From Gudongella sp046224405 (lineage in GTDB: Bacteria > Bacillota > Clostridia > Tissierellales > Tissierellaceae): a stretch of DNA of 44,770 nucleotides. Made by a program: the position numbers and the translations under genes. The stretch lies in NCBI RefSeq assembly GCF_046224405.1, contig NZ_JBJXRK010000021.1, forward strand, positions 1-44,770. The letters are read 5' to 3'. Below are positions 26,420 to 34,838 of the stretch, one piece after another (within the stretch, counting starts at the first letter, position 1; each line of letters starts with the position of its first letter). The notes beneath the pieces were generated by a model. It searched no databases. It was given only the letters and a program-made list of their open reading frames with translations, and had not been told where the DNA came from.

Positions 26420-27352
26420 CTATTGGTTGTGAAATTTTCTTATGTCTATTTTTTTCATTAATGCCTTGATATCAGTCATATCAGGCTTCCCCTCATAATT
26501 CCTGAAATCAAGTGAACCACATGCAAAAGACAATCTTGAGGTTGTCTCAAAATCAAATTTCCTCCTCATTCCAGTCGCAAACCCCGCCAATATGCCACCA
26601 TGCAGAAATCTTCCGGGATTCAGGACCTCATGGTCAAGATTCATACTGATCCCTGTCTCGCTATTCATTACCAGCAAACCCTTTTCTCCCATGTCTACAA
26701 TCACATAGCTTATACCACTTTGAAACAGATATTGACTGGCCCTTATTATTTCACCCTCATACTCAAGCTTAAGATTGGTCAGTATCTCCATTCCTTCAAC
26801 ATCCAGAGCAATCAAGTATGGCGAAGCTTCAACAACCTCCGACAAGGTATCCTTCCTTGGGGATATCAGCATTTTTCTTCCCCATTCTCTTGTTAGGTGC
26901 ACAATGTCAGTTGGCATATCTTCGGGCATATTTGATGGGTATCCACCACACATGCATACTATCTCAGAATTGTTCAGACCTTCCTTAATCTCTCTATGGA
27001 AAAATGTAATTTCCTCCCTGTTTATTTCAGAGTCCTTCTGACTGACTTCAATTTCCCTATCATTGAAGGTTAAGATTAACCTCTCAGGGCTTTTATCTCC
27101 GATTTCAACAAAGGAATCAACTACCCCGGTATCTCTTAGATAATTTCTTATGAAACTTCCAGTTGGTCCTCCTGAAAATCCAGTTATTGTAGAATCCTCA
27201 CCCATAAGGCTTAAAATCAATGAAAGGTATGCACCCCCGTCACCTGGTATCATATATGCCTTATCAACATTGAAGGATTTCGACTCATTGGAATTACTTT
27301 TTATTTCCAACCACTTGTTAAGAACAGGATTCAAATCTACGGACAGTATCAT
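26420..27352 (-). CDS. PfkB/FruK-like protein with degenerate active site (probable pseudokinase)
   Basis: A 310-aa protein with the fold and length of 1-phosphofructokinase/tagatose-6-phosphate kinase (start MILSVDLNPVL, then GFSGGPTGSFI near 58-68). The defining residues are changed: NPxxD is NPVLN (N12), the PGGKGxN substrate motif is PGDGGAY (36-42), and the catalytic GAGD segment is NPGRFLHGG (245-253), with Arg in the place of the base Asp. Kinase activity is therefore doubtful, while the hydrophobic core and the final AGFATG helix are kept. It heads an eight-gene operon (10 bp before yhaO), behind a promoter at 27377-27406. A sugar-phosphate or nucleotide sensor is one possible role. 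Confidence 0.78.
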   Translation of the reverse strand: MILSVDLNPVLNKWLEIKSNSNESKSFNVDKAYMIPGDGGAYLSLILSLMGEDSTITGFSGGPTGSFIRNYLRDTGVVDSFVEIGDKSPERLILTFNDREIEVSQKDSEINREEITFFHREIKEGLNNSEIVCMCGGYPSNMPEDMPTDIVHLTREWGRKMLISPRKDTLSEVVEASPYLIALDVEGMEILTNLKLEYEGEIIRASQYLFQSGISYVIVDMGEKGLLVMNSETGISMNLDHEVLNPGRFLHGGILAGFATGMRRKFDFETTSRLSFACGSLDFRNYEGKPDMTDIKALMKKIDIRKFHNQ

Positions 27353-27376
27353 TTTTGCACACCCCCATTGCTTTCT

Positions 27377-27406
27377 ATTATACCCTTATATACCGGTTAC
27401 TTGCAA
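27377..27406 (-). promoter_or_regulatory. promoter for the pseudokinase-yhaON-nagB-tldDE operon
   Basis: On the minus strand, TTGCAA (27401-27406) and TATAAT (27377-27382) are 18 bp apart. It is back to back with the promoter at 27427-27455, only 20 bp away. Confidence 0.65.
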
Positions 27407-27426
27407 TTGTCTTTGCCAATTCATCA

Positions 27427-27455
27427 TTGAAAAGCCACACTCATAATTATATAAT
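27427..27455 (+). promoter_or_regulatory. sigma-A promoter for the ACT/megaprotein operon
   Basis: TTGAAA (27427-27432) and TATAAT (27450-27455) are 17 bp apart, 26 bp before the ATG at 27482. Confidence 0.8.
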
Positions 27456-27481
27456 TGAAGTAACTAAAGGAGGGGTATTCT

Positions 27482-27769
27482 ATGATGGATAATATATATA
27501 AGGATTCCACGGAAAATCAATTGGAATTGTCAGAATCAGAAATTAAGCCTGGCTTTATTTTTGAATACGTTGACCAAAAGGGAGTAATTAGCAAGATTAG
27601 TTCGATCCTTGCAAATAATGATATCAATATAGCCAATATGACCGTCACAAGAGAAGGAGATGTGGCGACAATGAAATGTCAATTTGAAGGCAAGCTCCAG
27701 GAGAATGTCAAGGAGCAGCTACTTAACTCCTTCACATTTATCAGGACTGAATTTCTAAACATGGAATGA
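27482..27769 (+). CDS. ACT-domain protein
   Basis: A 95-aa protein. After about 20 residues a single ACT domain follows (GFIFEYVDQKGVISKISSILANNDINIANMTVTR), closest in look to the ACT modules of SerA or L-serine dehydratase beta. ACT domains bind amino acids or other small ligands and control a partner enzyme. It is the first gene after a strong promoter, 38 bp ahead of the 1574-aa gene, so it may be a ligand sensor for that system. Two ATG codons stand in tandem; both fit the GGAGGGG site. Confidence 0.85.
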   Translation: MMDNIYKDSTENQLELSESEIKPGFIFEYVDQKGVISKISSILANNDINIANMTVTREGDVATMKCQFEGKLQENVKEQLLNSFTFIRTEFLNME

Positions 27770-27807
27770 TATCAAATTATCCATGAACCCTTACAAGGAG
27801 GAAGGCC

Positions 27808-30800
27808 ATGAATGTTGAGCAAAGCTTTAGGGAATATCTGGATAGCAATGGCAGAAGAGATAAAATTGAAGTTTTAAGGGAAGGCAGAAATATTTCTGTC
27901 CTTTCTTTTATGGAGATTATTCATGATTTTCTCGTTCAATTCAAGTCTGTGGACTTGAACGAATGGATTCTTACAATTTACGACTACGCCTTATTCAAGT
28001 CATTTCCGCACAAGGAAAGTAAACTAATTGACATGGAAATGATTGTTCTTTACGAAGAGGTTCTCAATTTACTTAGGTACGTAAACGGTGAGGATCATTT
28101 TGATTATGATGTTTCTGACTCAATAGAGGAATTCAAGCGTTTTAAAGAGGCCTACAACAAGCTCTTCATTTATGAGATCATGCAGCTCGACATGGAAATC
28201 AACGGCTACAACACAATTGATCACGTCATGAGCGTAAAGGATGTGGCTATGCACGTTGCTCTGCAGTTAAAGGAGCTGGAGCTTCCGGTGGATCTTGGGA
28301 TAGTTCTTGGTGCCAGCCTTGGACATGATGTTGGAAAATATGGTGTTGTTAAGGATGAACAACCCAGGGTTCCATACCTTCACTACTATTATACTGAACA
28401 ATGGTTTAGACAGCTAAGACTTGATAAAATTGGTCATATTGCAACAAACCATTCAACCTGGGATTTGGAGTTGGAAACTCTGCCACTGGAATCTCTGATC
28501 CTTATCTATGCGGATTTTAGAGTTAAAAACAAAGTAGTCGATGGCAAGTTTATCATGTTTACATATGACCTTGACGAGTCATTCCAGGTTATACTTGATA
28601 AGCTTGACAATGTGGATGAAGCAAAGGAAATGAGATATAAAAGAGTCTACAGCAAATTAAAGGACTTTGAGGAGTATATGGAGTCCATGGGGGTAGACAC
28701 AACCCTTGATGGAATCCTGAAAAGACAGGAAAAAACCTATTGGAGCCTTCTTAGGGGTGAGGATATTGTAGATTCCTTTAAATACAAGGCAATTGAAAAC
28801 AACATCTACCTTATGACAAACCTTATGAACCAGGAAAGGTTCCTTGAGATTCTTGAGGATGCAAGGGGCGAATCCAATTGGAGGATTTTGAGACTTTATA
28901 TAGAGGTTCTTAAAGAATATTCAACCTATCTAACCCAAAAACAAAAAATAATGGTGCTAAGCTTTCTAACAGACCTTCTTCTACACAAGGAAGAGGACGT
29001 TCGTAAGGAATCCGCTGAACTTATAGGCAAGCTTCTTGCAAACTACGACGAGGAGTACAGAAAGGAGCTACCTTCCTCAATAGCAAGAAAAAAACCTGAA
29101 GAGACCAGCGTTGTAGTTTTCAAGGAAATCCTTGAATCACTATTGATTCCCAGTCATAAGATGACTGATTCACAGAACATATGGCTATACAATCTTAAGC
29201 TCATTGTAAAGTCCCTGTTTGAGAACTGCAGCAAGGAAAGCTATGGAGAATATTTCGATGCGTTGAATTACTTCTTTCAGCGTTCTGAGGATTTGATTCC
29301 CGTATCTCAGTTCTACCTAATCCAGACTGTAACCTACCTTCCTTTGGAAGAATTGGATTCCGGCAGACGAAATCTCTTCTACTCCTATATTCAAAAAATG
29401 GTTTCTTCAGATATATCCAACATCAGATTGAGTGCTCTTGATAGGGCAGCGGAAGTAATAACCAAGCTATTTGATGAAAACCTTTACTCCCCCATGAGGG
29501 ATTACCTTAAGGCGAGACCTTTGAAGTCCCCTATTCCCGCTGAAAATTATCTTAAGTACATCCTATCTAACAAGCTTTCAATGGATCAGGAGACCGTGGG
29601 TAACTTCAGGGAAAACTATTTTCAGGACCAGGCCAACGTTTCTGAACTGTTTCTTGAGAACCTGAAAACTGCAACCGGCTGGACCACAAAGAAGATAAAC
29701 ATAGATATTCTGTATGACCAGGTAAGGAAAAATCCAAAGGAGACAGGCATTCACACAGCGATACATCTTTGCAACGTACTCAAGGTAAGTGCTGTTGAAA
29801 GGGTCAGAAATTACAGTGGCTACACCCTGCTGAACATAATTCCCCTGCTCTCCCTTGAGCAGCGTAATGATGTTGCAATAGAGCTTTTGAGAGCTCTGGA
29901 AATGGAAAACTACCAGTTCACAAAGTTCATACCAGAATATTTGGGCCATCTTTTCCTATACCTTCCCCCTCAGGAGCTGGAGGAAGTAATCGAGGATCTG
30001 GAAGAGAAAATTAAAGTTTCAAGACCACAAACTATTATGCTATTGCTGAACACCATAGGCACAGCAATTGTAAATTATCCGAAATACAAGGACTTGTTCC
30101 AGGAGGATGAAGAAACAAATAAAAAACGCCTGAACAGGCTTCTTGGACTGCTGCTGGTCCCTATCGCATCCTATAATGTTGAGCTAAAGACTGAAGCTCT
30201 TAGGGTAATCGCTTCAACTGTCTTCAACTCAGAGAAACTTACTCACCTTGAGAAGCAATCTGTATTCAGACGTATTGGCAAGAAAATTCTCACCCTTATA
30301 GAAGATTCCCGTGAAAACAACTTTGTCTTCTATAACAATGCAGCATCCTTGAACCATATATACCGATATATCTCCGATTTTGAGTTTGAAAATGGAAGCC
30401 TTGATATTACCACCGATGAGGATGTTGTTTTCTTCCCTGGTTCATTCGACCCATTCAGTCTCGGCCACAAGGAGATTGCAAAGGAAATAAGACGAAAGGG
30501 CTTTGAGGTATACCTTGCTGTTGACGAGTTTTCCTGGTCGAAGAGGACAGAAGCTCATCAATTTAGAAGAAATATCATTAATATGAGTATTGCCAAGGAA
30601 GATGGAATATACCTATTTCCGAAGGAAATTCCAATAAATATTGGTTCAGATAGAGACATGATAAAGCTTAGGGAAATATTTGGCGACAGGGAAGTATATA
30701 TAGCTGTCGGTTCAGACGTTATTACCAATGCTTCCGCCTACAGGAAGAACAGGGAGATTCTTGACTTTTCTCATGTCATCTTTGACAGGAGAACAGATCA

Positions 30801-32532
30801 AACGGTAACCAGTAATCTGTCCGCTTCAAATGAAGCCATTTCCCGAATAAGGGGCAAGGTAATTCAACTTACCCTACCAACCCAGTATGAGGACATAAGC
30901 TCAACTCAGATCAGGGACAACATTGACAAAAACCGAGATATTTCTAAGCTCATCGACCCAATGGCAGCTGACTATATTTATAATTACGGACTCTATATAA
31001 GAGAACCCCTATACAAAACCCTGGTTGAGACAAAAACCCTGGATGTTGAAATTCACAGAAATCTAAGCAGTGAGATTCTCATTTACCTTATGGACAATTT
31101 CGGTAACAGTATATTGGAAAAAGGAATTCTTGAGCTTAGAAACAAGCTAAGTTACAGAATCATACTCCTGAAGGATATGGAAACCGGACTTCCCTTAGGT
31201 TTTTCAGCCTTCTACTGGGTCAGACACAGCATGCTATACGATGAGTTCAAGGATCAGGAACTGACACAATACATCAGGACCTACGCCAAGGGGAGGACTG
31301 CTTTTATAGCCTGTCTTTATGCAAGGGATGACAATGACAACATTATGGATATGGTTCTAAACGAAACACTATCCATTGCCTTGAACAGAGACTACAATTA
31401 TGCACTCTACTGCAATACGATGATTTCAGGCGAAAACAAGAAAGCAGAGGAATATCTGCTGATGCAAGGCTTCTCCCAAATGCCCTTCCAGCATATGGGT
31501 TCACCTATGTTTATGGTTGATATGAACAACCCCATAAGCATAAACCTTGACCTGGAAAACACATTAAAGGCACCTTATGATAGCGATCCAAGAATACAGA
31601 GGGTTATAACCGCAACCAGAAAGAAGCTAAAGAGAGCCCTGGCTGACCTTTATCCAAATGAGCTGCTCATTTCCTTCAACAGGGACATGGTCTACAGCAA
31701 GCTGATTCAGAAGCTGTGTGATGAAAATGGTGTATCAATATTGGATAACAGAAAGAAATCATTAGGCGAAAAGATGTGTGTGCCATTTGGTATAATCCTG
31801 AACAACTCAATAATTCCAAATACTGTAACAAAGACGCTGCACACTGAAAGAATATTCGCACCAGACATACACAGCTTCACAGTTGGTGAGTTCCCCAACT
31901 ATCTGTCACTTGAGGGCCAGTGTAAAACCATCAAATCCTTTGAACGGCCAGTAATGCTTACGGATGACCTACTTCACAAGGGCTACAGAATAAAGATTGT
32001 AGAGCCTCTTCTTCGGAAGGAGGGCATAGAGATTGCCAAATTGTTCGTTGGAATTCTATCAGGAAAGGGCAAGGAAATTGCCCAGATAAGGAATCTTGAT
32101 GTTGAATATGCATATTTTGTTCCCAACCTGAGATTGTGGTTCAATGAAAGTAGCCAGTACCCATTTCTTGGTGGCGACATGGTTCGCAAGGATTATCTTG
32201 AGTCAAACCTGATTCCAAGTATAAACTTTATACTGCCTTACGTATCTCCCAGGTTCATCAAGGACATTACGCAGGACTCAATATATAATCTATCTGAAAT
32301 CTGCCTTAACAATACTTTGGACTTGTTAAGAGTCATCGAGGAGGTATATCAGGAGATTAATGAAAAGAACCTTACTCTTGCATCCCTCGGGGAGGTAATT
32401 TTTACACCAAGATATCCTGACCTGGAAAGAAGTGTACTTCAAAAGAGACATCAAAAACCATCTACCTTCCTGGAGATGGACATCCATTACCTCAAGAGGC
32501 TTGAGCATACTCTTAGAGGACACACGAGGTGA
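27808..32532 (+). CDS. multidomain HD hydrolase / helical repeat / NMNAT-type nucleotidyltransferase / GNAT-like / PRTase-like protein
   Basis: A 1574-aa soluble protein with AAGGAGG before its ATG. Residues 135-240 form an HD domain like YqeK (H139, H173-D174 in LGHDVGKYG, H210/H215, D236). Residues 330-850 are helical and look like degenerate HEAT repeats. Residues 872-1060 are a nucleotidyltransferase of the NadD/CoaD superfamily: GSFDPFSLGH (878-887; S in the first place of the HxGH motif) and ISSTQIR (1030-1036). Residues 1080-1235 resemble a GNAT fold. Residues 1260-1574 contain VMLTDDLLHKGYR (1382-1394), much like the PRPP-binding motif of type I phosphoribosyltransferases. The HD plus NadD pair echoes the nadD-yqeK neighbourhood, here fused. 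It overlaps the next gene. NAD-related or nucleotide-cofactor chemistry is inferred; substrate unknown. Confidence 0.85.
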   Translation: MNVEQSFREYLDSNGRRDKIEVLREGRNISVLSFMEIIHDFLVQFKSVDLNEWILTIYDYALFKSFPHKESKLIDMEMIVLYEEVLNLLRYVNGEDHFDYDVSDSIEEFKRFKEAYNKLFIYEIMQLDMEINGYNTIDHVMSVKDVAMHVALQLKELELPVDLGIVLGASLGHDVGKYGVVKDEQPRVPYLHYYYTEQWFRQLRLDKIGHIATNHSTWDLELETLPLESLILIYADFRVKNKVVDGKFIMFTYDLDESFQVILDKLDNVDEAKEMRYKRVYSKLKDFEEYMESMGVDTTLDGILKRQEKTYWSLLRGEDIVDSFKYKAIENNIYLMTNLMNQERFLEILEDARGESNWRILRLYIEVLKEYSTYLTQKQKIMVLSFLTDLLLHKEEDVRKESAELIGKLLANYDEEYRKELPSSIARKKPEETSVVVFKEILESLLIPSHKMTDSQNIWLYNLKLIVKSLFENCSKESYGEYFDALNYFFQRSEDLIPVSQFYLIQTVTYLPLEELDSGRRNLFYSYIQKMVSSDISNIRLSALDRAAEVITKLFDENLYSPMRDYLKARPLKSPIPAENYLKYILSNKLSMDQETVGNFRENYFQDQANVSELFLENLKTATGWTTKKINIDILYDQVRKNPKETGIHTAIHLCNVLKVSAVERVRNYSGYTLLNIIPLLSLEQRNDVAIELLRALEMENYQFTKFIPEYLGHLFLYLPPQELEEVIEDLEEKIKVSRPQTIMLLLNTIGTAIVNYPKYKDLFQEDEETNKKRLNRLLGLLLVPIASYNVELKTEALRVIASTVFNSEKLTHLEKQSVFRRIGKKILTLIEDSRENNFVFYNNAASLNHIYRYISDFEFENGSLDITTDEDVVFFPGSFDPFSLGHKEIAKEIRRKGFEVYLAVDEFSWSKRTEAHQFRRNIINMSIAKEDGIYLFPKEIPINIGSDRDMIKLREIFGDREVYIAVGSDVITNASAYRKNREILDFSHVIFDRRTDQTVTSNLSASNEAISRIRGKVIQLTLPTQYEDISSTQIRDNIDKNRDISKLIDPMAADYIYNYGLYIREPLYKTLVETKTLDVEIHRNLSSEILIYLMDNFGNSILEKGILELRNKLSYRIILLKDMETGLPLGFSAFYWVRHSMLYDEFKDQELTQYIRTYAKGRTAFIACLYARDDNDNIMDMVLNETLSIALNRDYNYALYCNTMISGENKKAEEYLLMQGFSQMPFQHMGSPMFMVDMNNPISINLDLENTLKAPYDSDPRIQRVITATRKKLKRALADLYPNELLISFNRDMVYSKLIQKLCDENGVSILDNRKKSLGEKMCVPFGIILNNSIIPNTVTKTLHTERIFAPDIHSFTVGEFPNYLSLEGQCKTIKSFERPVMLTDDLLHKGYRIKIVEPLLRKEGIEIAKLFVGILSGKGKEIAQIRNLDVEYAYFVPNLRLWFNESSQYPFLGGDMVRKDYLESNLIPSINFILPYVSPRFIKDITQDSIYNLSEICLNNTLDLLRVIEEVYQEINEKNLTLASLGEVIFTPRYPDLERSVLQKRHQKPSTFLEMDIHYLKRLEHTLRGHTR

Positions 32533-32537
32533 TTAAA

Positions 32538-33770
32538 ATGTATTACTACAGATATAAAGACAAACTACTGTTTTCCAAAATCCACATTGAAGAACTGGAT
32601 AAAACAACCGAAGATCATTTAGCCAAGACGAAGGACCCAATCTACTATTTAAAGGTCATGGATCCCTTCTCTTCAAGGAGGGGATTTCTGGTTAAATCCC
32701 CTGCCCAGATTGAGGAAAACAAAGAGGGACTTGATATCCTTAAAAGAGATGTAAACAATTTCGATGTTCCTGACTGGATTGAAGACAAAATAAGGGATGA
32801 GAAGATAAAGGCGATAAACATATCTTTTCCTCGGTGGAAAGAAGAATTGGATGACCTCCCCTCCCATTGGAGGATCAATGTCATCGCCCTGGGAGATGTT
32901 GGCAGCACATTGCTTATTGGACTGAGACTCCTTGGCTCCAATATGACAATAGGCATCTATGACAGAACGCCAGAAAAGGTTAAGAGATGGGAGCACGAGC
33001 TTGGTCAGATTCGGCGTCCCTACCATGAAAAGTCCTTCCCAGCTGTAGAGGCAGTGGACGAGGAAGACCTGTTTAACTGTGATATGGTAGTTTTTTGTGC
33101 CTCAAGAGGTATCCCTCCTGTAGGCTCTGAAAATATTGATGTTAGAATGGTTCAGTTTGAAGGCAACAGGGAAATCCTAATGAAACATGCAAGAGCTGCT
33201 CGTGAAAAAGAGTTTAAAGGCATCTTTGCTGTTGTAAGTGATCCTGTAGATCTTCTTTGCAGAGGACTTTATCTTGATTCAAACACAGATGTCAACGGAA
33301 ATCTGGACTACAGGGGCCTGGCACCTAATCAAATAATTGGCTATGGTCTGGGTGTCATGAATGCAAGAGCTTGCTTCCATGCTGAAAAAAATCCACTTTT
33401 GGAGCATTATTTCAAGGAAGGCCAGGTCTTTGGTCCACATGGTAAGGGTTTGATTGTGGCTGATAGTATGATAAACTACAATGAGGAAAATTCATTGTTC
33501 TTGACAGAGAAAACCCTAAACTCAAATTTGGAAATCAGAGGATTCGGATTCAAACCTTTTGTGGCTCCAAGCTTGTCATCAGGTGCTTTGTCGCTTATAG
33601 CAACAATTGAGAATGAATACTTTTATGGTTCTTCCATGATGGGCGAAGTTTTTATGGGAGCAAAAATGAGACTGACAAAAAACGGTCTTGACATACCTTC
33701 CTACAGCCTCCACCCCATGCTAGAAAATAGACTTGAGAAAACCTACAACCAACTAAGGAGTATGATATGA
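32538..33770 (+). CDS. divergent lactate/malate dehydrogenase-like protein
   Basis: A 410-aa protein. The ATG at 32538 is preferred to a GTG at 32529 because GAGGTGA lies just before it. About 110 N-terminal residues form an extra domain. Then a Rossmann fold begins (INVIALGDVGSTLLIGLRLLG; the first Gly of GxGxxG is Ala), with D142 after strand 2 (IYDRTPEK). CDMVVFCAS and FAVVSDPVDLLCRGLY (like the SNPVD block of LDH) follow, and FGPHGKG carries the histidine in the position of the catalytic H. So it keeps the LDH/MDH architecture but with unusual substrate loops. The next gene overlaps by ATGA. A role in the same pathway as the upstream multidomain protein is inferred. Confidence 0.8.
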   Translation: MYYYRYKDKLLFSKIHIEELDKTTEDHLAKTKDPIYYLKVMDPFSSRRGFLVKSPAQIEENKEGLDILKRDVNNFDVPDWIEDKIRDEKIKAINISFPRWKEELDDLPSHWRINVIALGDVGSTLLIGLRLLGSNMTIGIYDRTPEKVKRWEHELGQIRRPYHEKSFPAVEAVDEEDLFNCDMVVFCASRGIPPVGSENIDVRMVQFEGNREILMKHARAAREKEFKGIFAVVSDPVDLLCRGLYLDSNTDVNGNLDYRGLAPNQIIGYGLGVMNARACFHAEKNPLLEHYFKEGQVFGPHGKGLIVADSMINYNEENSLFLTEKTLNSNLEIRGFGFKPFVAPSLSSGALSLIATIENEYFYGSSMMGEVFMGAKMRLTKNGLDIPSYSLHPMLENRLEKTYNQLRSMI

Positions 33771-34810
33771 GACCATTTACACTAATTTTACCTTCACAAC
33801 CATCATCGCTGCTTCAAAAAATGATTGACCGGGCAGTAAGCGGCCAGGAGTTCAATATTGTAAGCAGCGATGAAAACCTGCCCGACCTGAAAGGTCATAA
33901 CATCCTATTCGCAGTTGAGCTTAATTCCATAGGAATAAATCCAAAGCTCAACAGAATTTTGGAGGAGCTTGTCAAGAGAGGTAAGAGCTCTCTTGAAAAC
34001 GCTAGAGCTTCTATCCTGATACACAGCGGTTTTGACAATTTCACAAAAACAGCTGCTCAGGACATCGTTTTCATTGCAAACCAGCTTGGCTGCACCTTCC
34101 CTGGAAGACCTGTCATTGAAGCAAACCAGAATCTGGACAATTACATTCCATTAAAAAAAATCTATGATCTTCCCTTGGAGGAAATCTGTCTGCAGAAAAG
34201 TGAAGAGCTTGGAAGAAGACTTCTTTCAACCCAGAAATATTTTAGAAATAGAACAATTACAGTACTTCATTCATCAAATAAAGGAACATCGAATACGTAT
34301 TCACTTTGGGAAATGATAAAAGAGCATTTGCAGGAAAAAGTCCAAATAAATGAAGTCTATCTTGGTAATGGCACGATAACTGACTGCAGAGGCTGCAGCT
34401 ACAAAACCTGCAAATACTTTGGAAAACAGGCTAAATGCTACTATGGTGGTGTGGTTGTGGAGGAGGTTTATCCTGCAATTCAGGATTCATCAACAATCAT
34501 GCTTCTCTGCCCCAACTATAATGACATGATTACAGCAAATATTGTAGCTACCATCAACAGGCTTACTGCACTTTTCAGAAAGACTAAGTTTTATGACAAG
34601 AAGATCTTTGCAGTTATCGTTTCTGGATATTCAGGCGGAGATGCGCTGGCCAAACAGCTTATAAGCAGTCTTAACATGAACAAAACCTTTGAGTTGCCCC
34701 CTGAGTTCTCAATAATGGCAACAGCCAATGACCCGGGGTCGATCAACAATGTTCCAAACATCAGAGACAAGGCAAAGGCCTTTGCAAATCACATACTTGA
34801 AAATATATAG
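33767..34810 (+). CDS. flavodoxin-like iron-sulfur flavoprotein with N-terminal extension
   Basis: A 347-aa protein. The C-terminal half (about 162-347) is an NADPH-dependent FMN reductase/flavodoxin-like fold: TVLHSSNKGTSNTYSLWEMI is the probable FMN phosphate loop, followed by C207-x2-C210-x4-C215-x8-C224, a spacing reminiscent of Isf-type iron-sulfur flavoproteins, and LLCPNYNDMITANI. The first 160 residues are a separate alpha/beta domain that I do not recognise. Last gene of the operon, with tandem terminators beginning inside its stop codon. It probably supplies or takes electrons for the LDH-like partner. Confidence 0.8.
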   Translation: MRPFTLILPSQPSSLLQKMIDRAVSGQEFNIVSSDENLPDLKGHNILFAVELNSIGINPKLNRILEELVKRGKSSLENARASILIHSGFDNFTKTAAQDIVFIANQLGCTFPGRPVIEANQNLDNYIPLKKIYDLPLEEICLQKSEELGRRLLSTQKYFRNRTITVLHSSNKGTSNTYSLWEMIKEHLQEKVQINEVYLGNGTITDCRGCSYKTCKYFGKQAKCYYGGVVVEEVYPAIQDSSTIMLLCPNYNDMITANIVATINRLTALFRKTKFYDKKIFAVIVSGYSGGDALAKQLISSLNMNKTFELPPEFSIMATANDPGSINNVPNIRDKAKAFANHILENI

Positions 34811-34829
34811 CCTATCCACCGGCTATTTT
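34807..34829 (+). terminator. first terminator, overlapping the stop codon
   Basis: Stem ATAGCC/GGCTAT (34807-34812 with 34821-34826), followed by TTTTG; modest strength. Confidence 0.55.
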
Positions 34830-34838
34830 GTGGCAAAT

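Noticed and set aside
27808..32532. Several genes misjoined by an assembly or frame error
   Set aside because: One open frame runs through the whole stretch with one ribosome site, even codon use and no internal start signals at domain borders, so a true fusion is more likely.
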